Source of the DNA: Inia geoffrensis
Taxonomy: Eukaryota; Chordata; Mammalia; Artiodactyla; Iniidae
Assembly (NCBI GenBank): GCA_036417435.1
Contig: CM070916.1
Location: 20,333,552-20,397,551 of the forward strand
DNA: 64,000 nucleotides
Direction of reading: 5' to 3'
Shown here: positions 35,393-46,744 of the stretch, in pieces
Position numbering within the stretch: the first letter of the stretch is position 1
Layout of the letters: every line of letters starts with the position of its first letter
Translations under genes and position numbers: made by a program
Notes under the pieces: generated by a model
What the model saw: only the letters and a program-made list of their open reading frames with translations
Told to the model about the DNA's origin: nothing
Database searches by the model: none

Positions 35393-37643
35393 CCTTTGCT
35401 CAAAAAAACATTAAACCTACAGTGTTTTCCAAATACTCAATAATTTTATATTTAATATTATACTTAAGTATTTCCCAAATAATTAAGGTGATACTTATTA
35501 AGCATGTAAATGAAAATCCTAAGTGGCATCTCTCTTTTTCTCTCTCTTTCTTTTCTTTCCTATATGGTAAAAACAGTACTATAACTTGCTTCTCTTGATA
35601 AGGGTTTTGAGTGTGAGGTATTTTTTGAACTATATCACATGCTGTAATATATTCTATCCCCATGTAGAAGCCTATGGAAAAGAAAGAGAACTACTTGAAC
35701 CTAAACAGAACAGAAAACTTAAGGCTACGTTTTTCTTTCTCATAGCTGAACAATGCGGCACAAGTACAATATAACACCGGTCACTCCATAAACAGAAGAA
35801 ACAATAGAATTTTCATTGTATTCTTTTGAGTTAGTTACATCTTTGTCCCATGGGTATTTCTGGGAGGCTGATCAGAAATAAAAATATGCTATTCAGAGAA
35901 AATGCAGCTACGAATTTTTACCATACACCACGCCAGTTGTTTCTCTGTAAAAACGAAATGATACCTGAGTCTCATTACCACTTTAGAATAGGACTTTGCA
36001 CAATCGTTATCACCTCCTCTCTTTTATCTCTGTTTCTGATTAGCCCTTGGGGAGGATGACACATCATAAAAGGCTTTTGTGCTGGACTATCCAGAGTGGG
36101 TCTGAGTATTCTGCCATGTCAGCACACTGTAATGAGAACCTGGTATTTTAACATTATTGCCTGTCCAGTTGCCACTGATGATAATGGGCCACTTTTATGG
36201 GGTTTTTTTGACACACAAAATAATGCACGATACCACTGTGTGCTGACCTCATTTCCTCAGAGCTGGTCCTGCCATGTTGGTCAAGGATACAGTGACTCTG
36301 AATCATTACGGGAGTTACCTTTTTAACTATGCAAGGTTATATCAGTCTAACAGATTCACAGCTAAACTCGAAATTCCTTAGCACACTGTGAGTTCCTCCA
36401 TAATGGAACATCTTTCCCCATGACCTCCAAAAGTTCCTGGGGGATGATCTCATTTTATTTCCAAACAAGTCTAAAAAAGATGAGACACTCTTCCTCTGGT
36501 AATTTTGTGGGTGGGGGAGGTAGAGGGGAGGACAAACCTGGAAGTGCTGCATGTGACTGCCAAGTGAGCCATCCAGGACAAAAAAATTGACAATGTGCCA
36601 TCTGAAATGATCGAGTTATCAGGGATGGCATTAATACAAAGTCTCCTGATACTGGAGGCAAACCCAAATGATACCAAAGGGCTGAACATGAGACAGATTT
36701 GACTTGTCAGTGGGTTGCTCTTATTTTGACGTCTTGGTAAAACTGTCACATCTGTTGAAATTCCGTTTAACAATTAGCTGTAGCAAAGAACACCAAACAA
36801 TCTTATTTTCGTGTATTGTGTACACTGGGGTTTTCCTACGAGTCATCAACCACCAGAAACAATGAAGTGTCAAAACAATTCCAAAGATACCATCTGTTTA
36901 AGGGAGATGATCCAAAGATAAACATACATCATTTAGCACAGCTAGTTTTCAAATGACCATTGATTCAAATCAAAAGCACTTCAAATCTTCTCTGAACTGT
37001 TATTAACAGCACAGATATTGGAAAACTGCAGTTAAAGTGGTATGCATTGATAACATCTGCTAAGGCTATAGATGATGTTTATTTAAGCATCCTCTCTTGG
37101 GAATTGAAATATTTGACATTTGAAAATGTGAAAGATATTTACAAAATTTTCCCATCGGAGACTAAACCATTGAAAACTTCTAGTTTATCGAAGAATCACA
37201 AACAGATAAAAGCATTTATTTGCAGCTTTTACTCAGAAGCTAGAATATGTGAGGTCACTGCAGAAAGAATACATAACATCACCAGAACCACTAAAACACT
37301 TTTAAAAAAGCACTTTTCTCCGTGACTCATGATTTTACTTAATAACGCTCAGAGTGATCTTGAAAAATCTAGAGCACTGGGGGCAAATCTCTAACAAAAA
37401 GAGGCAATTACCCAATTGTAAAAGTAATATCAAAGCAGAAAGGAAAGAATCTACAAAAACAAAATAATGATGCAAAATTTGGGAGATAGGTATACTTAAT
37501 ATGAAAAAGTAATGTGTGTGATGCCATTCAATCCCAGATAGGAGACATTATGAACTCGTTTTGATGGATTTTAGTTCAAGAAATCTTAATTAATGATAAG
37601 ATAAACTAATCAGAACTGTCACAGGGTACTTGGGAGTTTAATT
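35393..37643. other. Long unique stretch
   Basis: About 2.2 kb without a recognised exon or transposon. A polypyrimidine tract (CTCTCTTTTTCTCTCTCTTTC type) lies at 35529-35559. Frames of up to 100 codons, such as 36773-36471 and 37047-37325, have no recognisable domain. Confidence 0.4.
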
Positions 37644-37879
37644 AAAATTACCTACTGTGGGCTTCCCTGGTGGCGCAGTGGTTGAGACTCCACCTGCTGA
37701 TGCAAGGGACGTGGGTTCGTGCCCCGGTCCGGGAAGATCCCACATGCCGCGGAGCGGCTGGGCCCGTGAGCCATGGCCGCTGAGCCTGTGCGTCCGGACC
37801 CCGTGCTCCACAATGGGAGAGGTCACAACAGTGAGGGGCCCGCGTACCGCAAAAAAAAAAAAAAAAAAATTACCTACTG
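37644..37879 (+). mobile_element. Short-form CHR SINE
   Basis: The body is at 37658-37865, with head GGGCTTCCCTGGTGGCGCAG, B-box segment GGGTTCGTGCCCCGG and an A tail. The duplication AAAATTACCTACTG is perfect over 14 bases (37644-37657 and 37866-37879). The 82- and 87-codon frames are read-through. Confidence 0.96.
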
Positions 37880-38194
37880 CCACTGCTGTGCAATATTCCA
37901 TTTAATCCAACAGAGGTTTAACAAACACCACTGTATGTGTCCATAGACTTTCATTTCCTAGTCATTTTCTGTCCGAAGAGCAAGGAAGAGATAATGCTTA
38001 ATTTATAATACACTGAAACCACTTTATAGTACTTCTTGGGGTGACAGAAACAGCATCCGTATAATAGACTAACTAGTTATTCCAGGTTTTTATCATCTGG
38101 ATTCAGATTTCTAAGGGCATGTGAATCCATGTCACCAAATAAGAGACCTTTAAGAATAGCAAATGCACAGGTAGGTAATGTGTTGAGTTATGTG

Positions 38195-38320
38195 TTCATT
38201 CCTTCATGTACTTATTCATTCACGCATTCAGTCTTTCAGCAAATATTTATGAATCATCTAGGACGTAGGAAGCCCTGGGGTAAGCACTGGGGATACAGAG
38301 TAAGAAGGAAAGAATCCAAG
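38195..38320 (-). repeat. Antisense L2 3' end
   Basis: 'ttattcattcacgcattcagtctttcagcaaatatttatgaatcatctagg' followed by 'ggggtaagcactggggatacagagtaag' is the standard L2 3' end read antisense. Confidence 0.8.
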
Positions 38321-38609
38321 TTAGAGAGAAAAATTTCCTTTTGGCCAAGCACTGTTAGTGAATTTTGTGGCCTGGGGTAAATTTCATCCTCTTCATCCTT
38401 TTACTAGATCACTCTTGTAAAGAATTAGTTTGGACAAGAAAACCATATCAGACGCTTAGAAGTTAAAAATATGCTATTACTTATTTAAGATGAAATATGC
38501 CATATACCTAATTGAACCTAACTGAAGCTTGATTCACAGACTATTATTCTTGGTGAAATAAAATTTAAAACTGCGTGTTTACAAACTTATAGTAATGGAC
38601 TCCATTTTA

Positions 38610-38790
38610 TCAAGAAAGCAATAGGGTTCAAACCAGCCATTTTATCTTAACTTCTCTGAAACCTTGTCTTCATTTGTAAAATGAAGATAATAATGTCGAC
38701 CCAGATGGGCTGTTTTGAAGACTAGAAATAATTTATGTCACGTGCTTGGTGAATAGGGTCTCAATAAACAATGGCCAACTCCAGCTGCTG
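38610..38790 (+). repeat. MIR SINE
   Basis: 'cttctctgaaaccttgtcttcatttgtaaaatgaagataataatgtcgaccc' and the tail 'gtgcttggtgaatagggtctcaataaac' follow the MIR core and 3' end. Confidence 0.85.
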
Positions 38791-40169
38791 TTAATATTAG
38801 TTTCAAGCTAGGTGATCTAATGAGAGATTCCACCCTCAAGTGAAGTACACTAGCTCGGCTTAAGTATTTTAGTAGAAATTGCTAATGGAACAAATAAACA
38901 TGTGGACAATTGTCTAAAGCCTCTGTTATTTAAACGCATTGTTTAAAGAAGGTAAAATTTCAACTTAAAACAGCTCAGAACATATGAAGTTAGTTGTATT
39001 GCAATCAAACTAAACCTTCAAGTCTTTTGTGAAGTTGAAGGAGATGTTCATCAATCATCTCCTCTACCTTTGAACTGCTCACTACGCTAATGGCAGACAA
39101 TGTCTGGTACGTGTTGGCAAAATCAAAGCATGTTAATATTTCTCTTCATCACTCCAAAGAATTGTGATGGGCTATGCATTCCAAAAGCTATTGATTGTTT
39201 CTTTGTTATGTCAGCAACATAACTTAATAAATAATGAATGGTTTTTTCTTTTGGAAATATATTCCAACTTTGAAAGATTCAACTGAATGCTTTTACTTGC
39301 ATATAAAAAGAGAGAGGGGGAAATCTAAATTTTTCATGTAAAGTCAAATTTTGTCTTTATCACCTCTTCTCACTACTTATTTTCTAAACACCTGGCTAAA
39401 GGTTAAAGCTATGGTGAGTTAAATTTAGAGATGAGTTATTCCGCTAGCAGTACTGTATTAAAGGTTTTTTAATTGCTTGGCCAGCCAGCTTAGACCAAAG
39501 ATATTACATAAAATTTTCCAGTTTAGATTTTAAGATTTCCTCTTAAAATTCAGATTTAAGTGATACGTTTTAAATGGCACCTAGTGACTCCCCACAGGAT
39601 GCCAAAACAACCCATCAGTTGGAAAGATAAAACATTCCATCGGTGAACTGGCTGTTCTGCATGATATCATGTAATTCACATTAGTACGGTGATGGTGTCA
39701 GCATCACAGAGACTGAGACCTAAGGTCACTGAAGAAAATCAAATGAGGTATGACAAAGCTCGCGCTCGAATCTATGAAGTGCGCCAGTGCTTCTGGACAT
39801 TTAGAGGTGCTCCCTCTAGGGGTGATGGAAGACAAGAGCCTCATGGACCAAGGTGTCCTGACTCCTATTTTTTTAACGGTCCCCCTGCCTCTTACCCCTA
39901 TCTTCCAGTTACTCCCTTCTGCCATGCTTCCTCCATCCCATTAACATTTGTGTAGAGAACCAAGTCATAGAATGACCCTGACTGCCATCAGTCAGAGTGT
40001 ATTTGGGGGAGTACGGAGGCGACTTACAATTACAAAACATGTTGCTGCCTACTCAGACACCTGCCTGGGATGTGTTGTGGCTGCCGTGCAACAGAATGAT
40101 ACAGATCAGTGAGTTAAACTCGTCTCAGAGGAACTTGCTCAAGTCCTCCAAGGGCCAGTGTGCAATTTT

Positions 40170-40170
<1 letters not shown>
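38791..40170. other. Unique sequence
   Basis: Nothing recognised in about 1.4 kb. Overlapping frames at 39689-39955 on both strands lack any domain. Confidence 0.35.

Positions 40171-40212
<42 letters not shown>
40171..40212. repeat. (GT)n microsatellite
   Basis: An uninterrupted array of about 20 units. Confidence 0.98.
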
Positions 40213-40213
<1 letters not shown>

Positions 40214-40539
40214 TTCATCTATGATTATGCACCATCTTAAAATCCTTTTTCTCTGATAAAATAAGAGTCGTAAGACCCTCTAAGAGAATAGCTCACCTTC
40301 CATAGTTTGAGGAAATACCAGCAGGGAGGGGATCATGCTGAAAGTGGAGAGATCAGTGATTTACTTTTCCTACCCTTTCACTGCCCCCCAGACAGTATCT
40401 GATGTCTCCAGAGGAACACGCTTAAAGGTGTGGGAGGTCACTTGCAGCTCATTCCTGTGGGAGGCTAGATAAGATAAGCAAGGTAAAAAAAAAAAAAAAA
40501 AACCCAAATCTGTAACTCACAAGGCTCTTCGAGGCAGAG

Positions 40540-40768
40540 AAGGAGCTGGACTGTCTGCGTATACACCCCAGTTCTGACACTTACAAGCTGTGTGATCTTA
40601 GGCAATTTACTTAAACTTTTTATGCTTCAGTTTCCTCATCTGTAAAATGAGGATAATATCTATCCTCCAGATAACATCTATCCAGATCCCAGGGTTAATG
40701 TGAGGATTAAATGAATTAATACCTGTAAAACACTTAGAACGGTGCCTGCCTCATAAAAAGGCTCTGGC
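40540..40768 (+). repeat. MIR SINE, nearly complete
   Basis: The whole MIR order is visible: 'cagttctgacacttacaagctgtgtgatcttaggcaatttactt', 'cttcagtttcctcatctgtaaaatgaggataatatc' and 'ggattaaatgaattaatacctgtaaaacacttagaacggtgcctgcc'. A CHR SINE landed at its 3' end. Confidence 0.93.
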
Positions 40769-40985
40769 TGGGCTTCCCTGGTGGCGCAGTGGTTGAGAGC
40801 CCGCCTGCCGATGCAGGGCACACGGGTTCGTGCCCCGGTCCGGGAGGATCCCACGTGCCGCGGAGCGGCTGGGCCCGTGAGCCATGGCCGCTGAGCCTGC
40901 GCGTCCGGAGCCTGTGCTCCGCAACGGGAGAGGCCACAGCAGTGAGAGGCCCGCGTACCGGGGGAAAAAAAAAAAAGGCTCTGGC
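40756..40985 (+). mobile_element. Short-form CHR SINE at the end of a MIR
   Basis: The body is at 40769-40972. It is a very well kept copy, with GGGCTTCCCTGGTGGCGCAG at the head and a short A tail preceded by GGGGG. The duplication AAAAGGCTCTGGC is perfect at 40756-40768 and 40973-40985 and is made of MIR-end sequence. Its many retained CpGs suggest a fairly recent insertion. Confidence 0.96.
40782..40835 (+). promoter_or_regulatory. tRNA-like RNA polymerase III A and B boxes of the CHR SINE
   Basis: The A box TGGCGCAGTGG is at 40782-40792 and the B box GGTTCGTGCCC at 40825-40835. They match the type-2 internal promoter (TRGYNNARNNG and GGTTCGANNCC), with one departure in the B box (T for A after GGTTCG). 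They are shown for this copy as the best preserved; the other CHR copies carry the same pair. No evidence of expression. Confidence 0.8.
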
Positions 40986-42625
40986 AGTATCTACCCGGTT
41001 TACCCCTGAGTTCCAGTCTGGCTGGTCCACATGCTCAACCAAGTGTGCATTCAGGTGAGTTAGCACAGCCTAAAAGGGTCCAGAGATAACTCAATCCCTT
41101 GCAGGAATCCCAAATTAGAAGCATTTATTTCCAAACATCAGATGGTGTTATAAACTTCCTCATCTTGTGATAACATTGAGGACACATAATTCTCACCTGT
41201 TGCCTGGATGCCAGGAGGACCCAGACATCTTGTTCCTCACAGGTGGCCTAAAAATGGGTTCAGATCATGGGACAGCTTTGGGATACTAGACTAATATGAA
41301 TTTCTAGGAAGAAACTACAATAATATGCAAAATGGTTTTAAAAATAACCTGTACACAGGTGGTACATAGACTCCAGATGAATCACCTTGAAAAGAACAAG
41401 GTGGCAGAAGGATTTTCTCTGTTTGCAAATGAGGAAAATTTCCAAAGGAGACTGTGGTTGCTGAACATGCATTTGGAAAGGAAGTCAGTGAAATACAGAT
41501 AAATAGAAGTGGGTGCCTATCCATCTGCTGACAACAAATATGCCCGGTTGGACACAGATATATTTTTGCCCTTTACATCACTTGAAAAATGTGGCTCTTT
41601 TGGCTTTAATTCTGTTTAGGGCAGCGTATGTGCTGAACAAATACTTGCTTGATTAATTGATAGTGTCATCCCAATCTAGGATTAGGGCAGAAGTGGGAAC
41701 AGCAGGGTGTGCTTTCACATACTAATTCTCCAATATTTGACAATTCTGTTTTGGAGAAAATCCTTCCTGACTTGTGACCTAGAGAAACAGCACTCATCAC
41801 TTCTGTATACTATGATCTCTCCAGGCAAACAGTCTGAAGTTGGCCAGCTTTAACGTTGACATGACTGACATCACTGTTTTGGCAGTAACAGGAGGATAAA
41901 GAATCATATTTGGATGCAGAGAAGCAGGGTTCTTGACCCCAGTCTTTTTAATAGGTAATTCATTGGGTGAAAGATGAAAATGGTAAGTCATCAGGTTGCT
42001 TGGAGAACTGTCACAAGGGTCTGATGAGGGCATGTTGCATGCTTGGAGGAAGCTAACATGATCACCAGCCAGAGAGACACAAGGAAATGGGTGGGGCTTG
42101 CAGAAGTTCAAGGACATCGAGGAGGAGTGAAGATGACCAATGACAGGAGACCTGGAGGAGATGGAGAACTGTCGGGCTGTACATGTGCTCTGTCAAGATG
42201 GTTTCCATCCCTCTCAGCCATCCAGGACAAGACAGGGTGAGTGAGTCGTAGGTGTAAGCTGTAGTTGGCTGAAGAAGAGATGAGACAGCCAGAAAGCTGA
42301 AAAAATTCACTGGGGTAGGTAGAGGAAGGAAAGACAGCATTATGGTGAAGAAAAGAGCAGAAAAAGAAAATACGTGCTAATTAGTGCTGACTTTCCTATC
42401 AAGATGAAACTGGGAAAAAAAAGAAGACAGAAGGTAAGACTATTAAATCACTTTTTAAGAGATATCTGTTCAATTCTTTCTAGGTAAGGTTTATTGTAAA
42501 AGGCTGTCTCTCAAGAGTATAACAGTCACTGAGATAGAAATAATATTGTGACGACTTTTTAAATTGTGATGAGTCATATTGTTAATTAAAATGGGATGAA
42601 TCTAAAGAACTTGACACTGGAAAAA
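40986..42625. other. Unique sequence
   Basis: No exon recognised. A possible L2 tail lies near 41610-41662. The 106-codon frame at 42117-41797 and the frames at 42043-42340 show no known domain and overlap one another on opposite strands, as random frames do. Confidence 0.35.
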
Positions 42626-42726
42626 CCACCTCCCCCCAACCTCAATACCCCCTCCCTCCCCCACAAACAGCCACCTGATCTGTATGAGATGCTCAAATAA
42701 CCATCTGCTGGGGCGGTGGGGGGGGG
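42626..42726. repeat. C-rich tract followed by G-rich tract
   Basis: 42626-42664 is a C-rich run with at least four C-blocks (quadruplex-capable on the minus strand). 42710-42726 is GGGGCGGTGGGGGGGGG on the plus strand. They are about 45 bases apart and could also pair with each other. Confidence 0.85.
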
Positions 42727-43029
42727 AACAGTGAGGTGTTGCCTAGAAATGTGATTTTGTGTTAAGGGACAGAAAAGCAGTAATTCTAAACTTCTACCAG
42801 GGGCTTGTATTGTCATCCATGAGTAGATGACTCTGTTTTTCATGTAGGTGGGCTCTTGGGCACAGCCTTGGTGGCAGAAGGTAAATATTGTTGTTTGTTA
42901 ATCAGTGGGTGTGATTGATAGCAATCTGAATAATAATGAATACTGAACCCTGCTGTGTTTGAAGATAGTGATCTGAGTAGATTATACTGCATTCAGGAAA
43001 AAGTTCACTTCCTTCAAGCAAACTAAAAG

Positions 43030-43113
43030 GAAGATTACAGTATATTATTGCTGATACGATAGAAGATTAGAGTATATTATTGCTAGAAGATTACACTATA
43101 TTATTGCTGATAA
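43030..43113. repeat. Three-copy short minisatellite
   Basis: Three direct copies of a GAAGATTACAGTATATTATT-type unit begin at 43030, 43062 and 43086. Spacing is uneven (32, 24 and about 28 bases) because the GCTGATACGATA end is complete only in the first copy. Confidence 0.9.
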
Positions 43114-43135
43114 TTAACATCTGTATTTTGCAGGT

Positions 43136-43180
43136 ACGTGTGTGTATGTGTGTGCTTGTGTGTGTATGTGTGTGTGTGTT
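43136..43180. repeat. Interrupted (TG)n microsatellite
   Basis: TG/TATG/TTG-interrupted array. Confidence 0.9.
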
Positions 43181-43965
43181 TCAAGTAAGAGTTAACCAGC
43201 GAATAACCAGCTTCTTTCTGTACCTCACACTGGCAGGAAGATAAGATGTGGTGTTAGAGACAATAAAGAGTAAAGAGACAGAGATGGGGCGGTGGATAAA
43301 GCAAGAATAACCAGCCACCATTCATTCCTTGGTCAGTGGCATACAAGGGGCCCAGCATTCTGTCAAGGAGGATAATAGTGCAGGACTTTTGGACAGAGAT
43401 TTGCAAAAAGTAAAAGCAGAGGTCACTGGTGGAGGGAAAGTGCAACCAGTTGCCATGGGAACAACTCAAGGGCATAAGTGTGACAAATCTTCTTGTTCTC
43501 GACTACATTAGAAGATGGTGGATGTTGAAGGAGACAGGTGGCCTTTGGACACGTTTGGAGTTACGAAGTCTGGGGCAAGGGAAGGGTTTTTGGAAGCTTC
43601 CTATCCGTCTACCTCTTGGGTTTATTTTAGAGACTGGAGGACAAAGACCAGAATGAGTGAAGGAACTTTGTCAAAGTGAGACTGAATGTCCTCTGGGAGC
43701 TTCCCCTGCAGGCCTGTGACAGGTGTACAACTGTTACGTAGGCCAATCTAAGACACGTTTCATCTGTGTGCTTCGGGAGTTAAACGCTACTTCAGGAAAG
43801 ATGTTTCAGTTGTAGGAAAAAGGACACAATGCTTCCACTAGTAAAAGCAAAGTGTAAAAAATTTTGGAACGGAAAAGAGTCTTATACGTGTTGAATAATA
43901 TTTAAGGGAAAAAGTTTATTATACGTATGTGTACACATATATGTATGCTATAAAGCCATATATGC
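43181..43965. other. Unique sequence
   Basis: No gene or family repeat recognised. Short overlapping frames only. Confidence 0.35.
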
Positions 43966-44276
43966 TGAAAGGGACCAGACACAAAAGGCTACATTCTGTG
44001 ATTCCATTTATGTGAAGAATACAGAATAGGTAAATCCTTAGAGACAGAAAGCAGACTGGTGGTTGCCAGGGGCTGGGGGCAACGGAGAACTAGAGAGGGA
44101 CTGCTTAAGGGGTGAGGAGTTTCCTTTTAGATGATAAAAAATGTTCTGGAACTAGATAATGGTGATGGCTGCACAACACTGTGAATGTACTAACTGCTAC
44201 TGAATCGAATGCTTTAAAATGGTTAAAAGAATGATTTTTATGTTATGTGTATTTTATCAAAATCTTTAAAAGCATA
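43966..44276 (+). mobile_element. Old L1 3'-end fragment
   Basis: 'gattccatttatgtgaagaatacagaataggtaaatcc', 'gactggtggttgccaggggctggggg', 'ttctggaactagataatggtgatggctgcacaac' and 'tgatttttatgttatgtgtattttatcaaaa' are the 3'UTR landmarks of old L1M elements. Non-coding here. Confidence 0.88.
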
Positions 44277-45016
44277 TGCACTGTATCCATCCATTTCTTA
44301 ATAGAAAAATGACTGAAATACAGACAGGTAGAAATTGACAATATCAATACACTCAATGCACAATGAGGCTCTACCTGAAGTTTCTGAGGAAGGAGGTGAC
44401 ACTTATGAGCTGGGATTTTGGAAGATGTTCTTCAGTCATTTTTCTTCTTGGTAATACACACGGTCTGGATAAGTGATATTTATGATTCCTTCCACCTCTA
44501 CAATTTTGTGACTTTATATTTGATGTATCAGTGCAAACTTTCCAGAAACAGACCCTAGGAAAAGGGAGCCAGAAAAACAAAAGCTAGTCTGAAGAGGCAG
44601 AAAGAAAAAAAAAAAAAAAAAAAAAAAAGCCTGCCAAGATGAATTTAGAATGTTGCATAGCAAGTCAAAATAAAACGATAGCAAATAAATGGATGGATTT
44701 CAAATGTAAGGGAAGTCACATGAGAAAAAGCAAATTTCTAAAAGGAACAGGTTCCGGAGGAAAAAACATGGGACAGAACAGTTTTAATAAAAAGAGAGAG
44801 GACGTATTTAAGGGGAGGCAGGTCTGCTCAAGAAAGAAAAGAAAGACACAAAGAATGAGGACAATAATGAAGAAAAACAAAAGAAATGAATAAATATTCC
44901 ACTAGAGTCAGACTGAAAGCCCTAGACTGAGAGGGAAGGAGGGAAGCAAGCGTCCAGAAGATAAAGACCACACAGGAAGGATCAGCGCGGGAAGAGAACG
45001 TTCAAAGGCAGAGTTC
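44277..45016. other. Unique sequence with a 24-base A-run
   Basis: An A-run at 44605-44628 has no recognisable element or target duplication beside it. A purine-rich stretch follows (44740-45000). The 84-codon frame at 44639-44893 is Lys/Arg-rich because of this composition and looks accidental. Confidence 0.4.
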
Positions 45017-45184
45017 AAAGCTAAATAACATCTTCTGGGTGGGATGGGGGTGGGTGGGAGGGAGGTCCAAGAGGGCGGGGCTATATGTATACATGTAGCT
45101 GATTCACTTCATTGTACAGCAGAAACTAGCACAACATTGTAAAGCAATTATACTCCAATAAGAAAAAAGCTAGATAAAATCTTC
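45017..45184 (+). mobile_element. Tiny L1 3'UTR insertion with 19-bp target duplication
   Basis: The insert at 45036-45165 starts in the G-rich polypurine tract of the cetartiodactyl L1 3'UTR and continues 'ctatatgtatacatgtagctgattcacttcattgtacagcag' to 'cattgtaaagcaattatactccaataag' and a short A tail. Flanks AAAGCTAAATAACATCTTC (45017-45035) and AAAGCTAGATAAAATCTTC (45166-45184) match at 17 of 19 bases. It is one of the shortest insertions with clear L1 hallmarks in the window. Confidence 0.92.
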
Positions 45185-45654
45185 AAGAGAGAACACTCAA
45201 CAGAAGTCGAAAACTCATCCAGGTTGTAGATGGGTTTTAAGGAGAAGATAGAAGAAAAGAGAGGTTAAGCACTGGAGCACAAGTTGTGGAAATCCAGGAT
45301 CACAGAGATGTGGTTCAGAGTCAGGGTGACAAAAATCGACAGAAGCCTAAGCAAAATGAATTTCTGACGTTGAAGGGTGGGCGCCATAAGGGTAAAGAGA
45401 AATAGCTGGCTTAGGAAAAAACATGGAAAGTTGAAAATTCTGTAGAAAGAAAACACCTGAATAATGGAGATGTTTGTAATAGAATAGTTTCAATGACAAG
45501 AAAATCTATAGATTTTGGTACATAGATGTGAGCTCAAGTTGGAGGTCCAAAGTGAAAGACAAATGATACAAGAAAGATATTCCTAATGAATCAAAATAAA
45601 TGGTAGCATGTAATCTTTCTCGGCAACTGTGTCAAGTTTTAATGTTCTCATTTT
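45185..45654. other. Unique sequence
   Basis: Nothing recognised. Confidence 0.3.
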
Positions 45655-45745
45655 GCATGTCAGGAAATTAAAACTCAAGAGGCTCTGTACAGTTTTCACA
45701 ATTCCAGAGTCTTGCATGGCTAACAGGATTTGAATTTAGTTCTCC
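45655..45745 (-). repeat. Antisense MIR fragment
   Basis: 'catgtcaggaaattaaaactcaagaggctctgtac...ggctaacaggatttgaattta' is the worn reverse complement of MIR. Confidence 0.6.
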
Positions 45746-46329
45746 TTAACAATAATGGTCCTCCAGTTCTTCCCCATCTAATAGATTCTGTAAATACTCG
45801 TTCATGAGATTCCTGTTTAATTTTGATTATCATCTTGAAAATGGATATAAAAGCCCATTTTAAACTTCATTTTAAATTTATCACCTGTTTCCAGTAAGTT
45901 CGATTTTCTGGACCTGCTCAATAGCTAAACTTCTCTGTCTTCTCCCACGTGTTTTAACCAGCAACACTGCTATTGTGTGAGCAGCACTCTGTTGGCTGTT
46001 CTAAGAACTGAATTATCGACTGGCATGTTGTTTCTATGGAAGAACATTATTTCTCAGCTCTAAGGCAATTGACTCAGAAGCAATCATCCAAAACAAAACC
46101 CATTTATTCTGGGTTGAAGATTGCCTATGAAATATGTCCATCATTTTATCCCTTGTTTCTAATGAGCTCCAGTGACCTTTGAGGCTATTGATTTCTCTCC
46201 TGGCTGTTGTCTTTTAAGAAAAATTCAAGCTTCTGTTTATGCCTATTTTGGGTGCCGCTATTAGTTCTTTTTGAGAGATTGCTAATAGTAATCGCCTGAC
46301 TTCCTTTACCCTGTCTTCACTATAGAGCC
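45746..46329. other. Unique sequence
   Basis: Nothing recognised. Confidence 0.3.
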
Positions 46330-46450
46330 TCTGAAATAGGTATTATTATTTTTACTATACAGATGAAGAAACTAAGGCTTAGAGGGGCTGAGTAAATTGA
46401 TCCAGGGTTTCACTGCTTCTAAGGATCAGAAATTAAAATTAAACCCCTGA
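46330..46450 (-). repeat. Antisense MIR SINE
   Basis: 'aataggtattattatttttactatacagatgaagaaactaaggcttagaggggctgagtaaattg' and 'cccctgactcc' match MIR read antisense. Confidence 0.85.
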
Positions 46451-46524
46451 CTCCAAAGCCATTATTAGATATCAGCAAAACAGAACAATGCATAAAATGC
46501 ATAAGGCGGGATATTTTTCATTTA

Positions 46525-46705
46525 CTTATATAGTCATTCATTCATGCAGGCACTCATTCATTCATTCACTTAGAGAGACAGACTTCCTCGTCCAAAAAAG
46601 CAGGAAGATGATGTTGCTGAAGCATTAGGAAGATGGTGGAAAAACGAATTAGGACATAGTCCTGGCCCTAAAGGGCTCCAAAGACTAAAGGGAATAACAG
46701 ACTTA
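46525..46705 (-). repeat. Probable antisense L2 3' end
   Basis: A (CATT)-rich start ('tcattcattcatgcaggcactcattcattcattc') is followed by 'agtcctggccctaaagggctccaaagactaaagg', which fits 'gtccctgccctcatggagcttacagtctag' of antisense L2. Confidence 0.5.
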
Positions 46706-46744
46706 AAATCAAACAAAAATAATTAAGCTTGGTAGACTCACAAT

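Noticed and set aside
40782..40835. Possible tRNA gene
   Set aside because: A and B boxes are present, but the sequence cannot fold into a full tRNA cloverleaf and is the tRNA-derived head of a CHR SINE.
41797..42117. Open frame of 106 codons on the minus strand
   Set aside because: No recognised domain; it overlaps other random frames on both strands. A conservation search would be needed to keep it.
44605..44628. A 24-base A-run as the tail of another retrocopy
   Set aside because: I found no matching target duplication and no recognisable element upstream.
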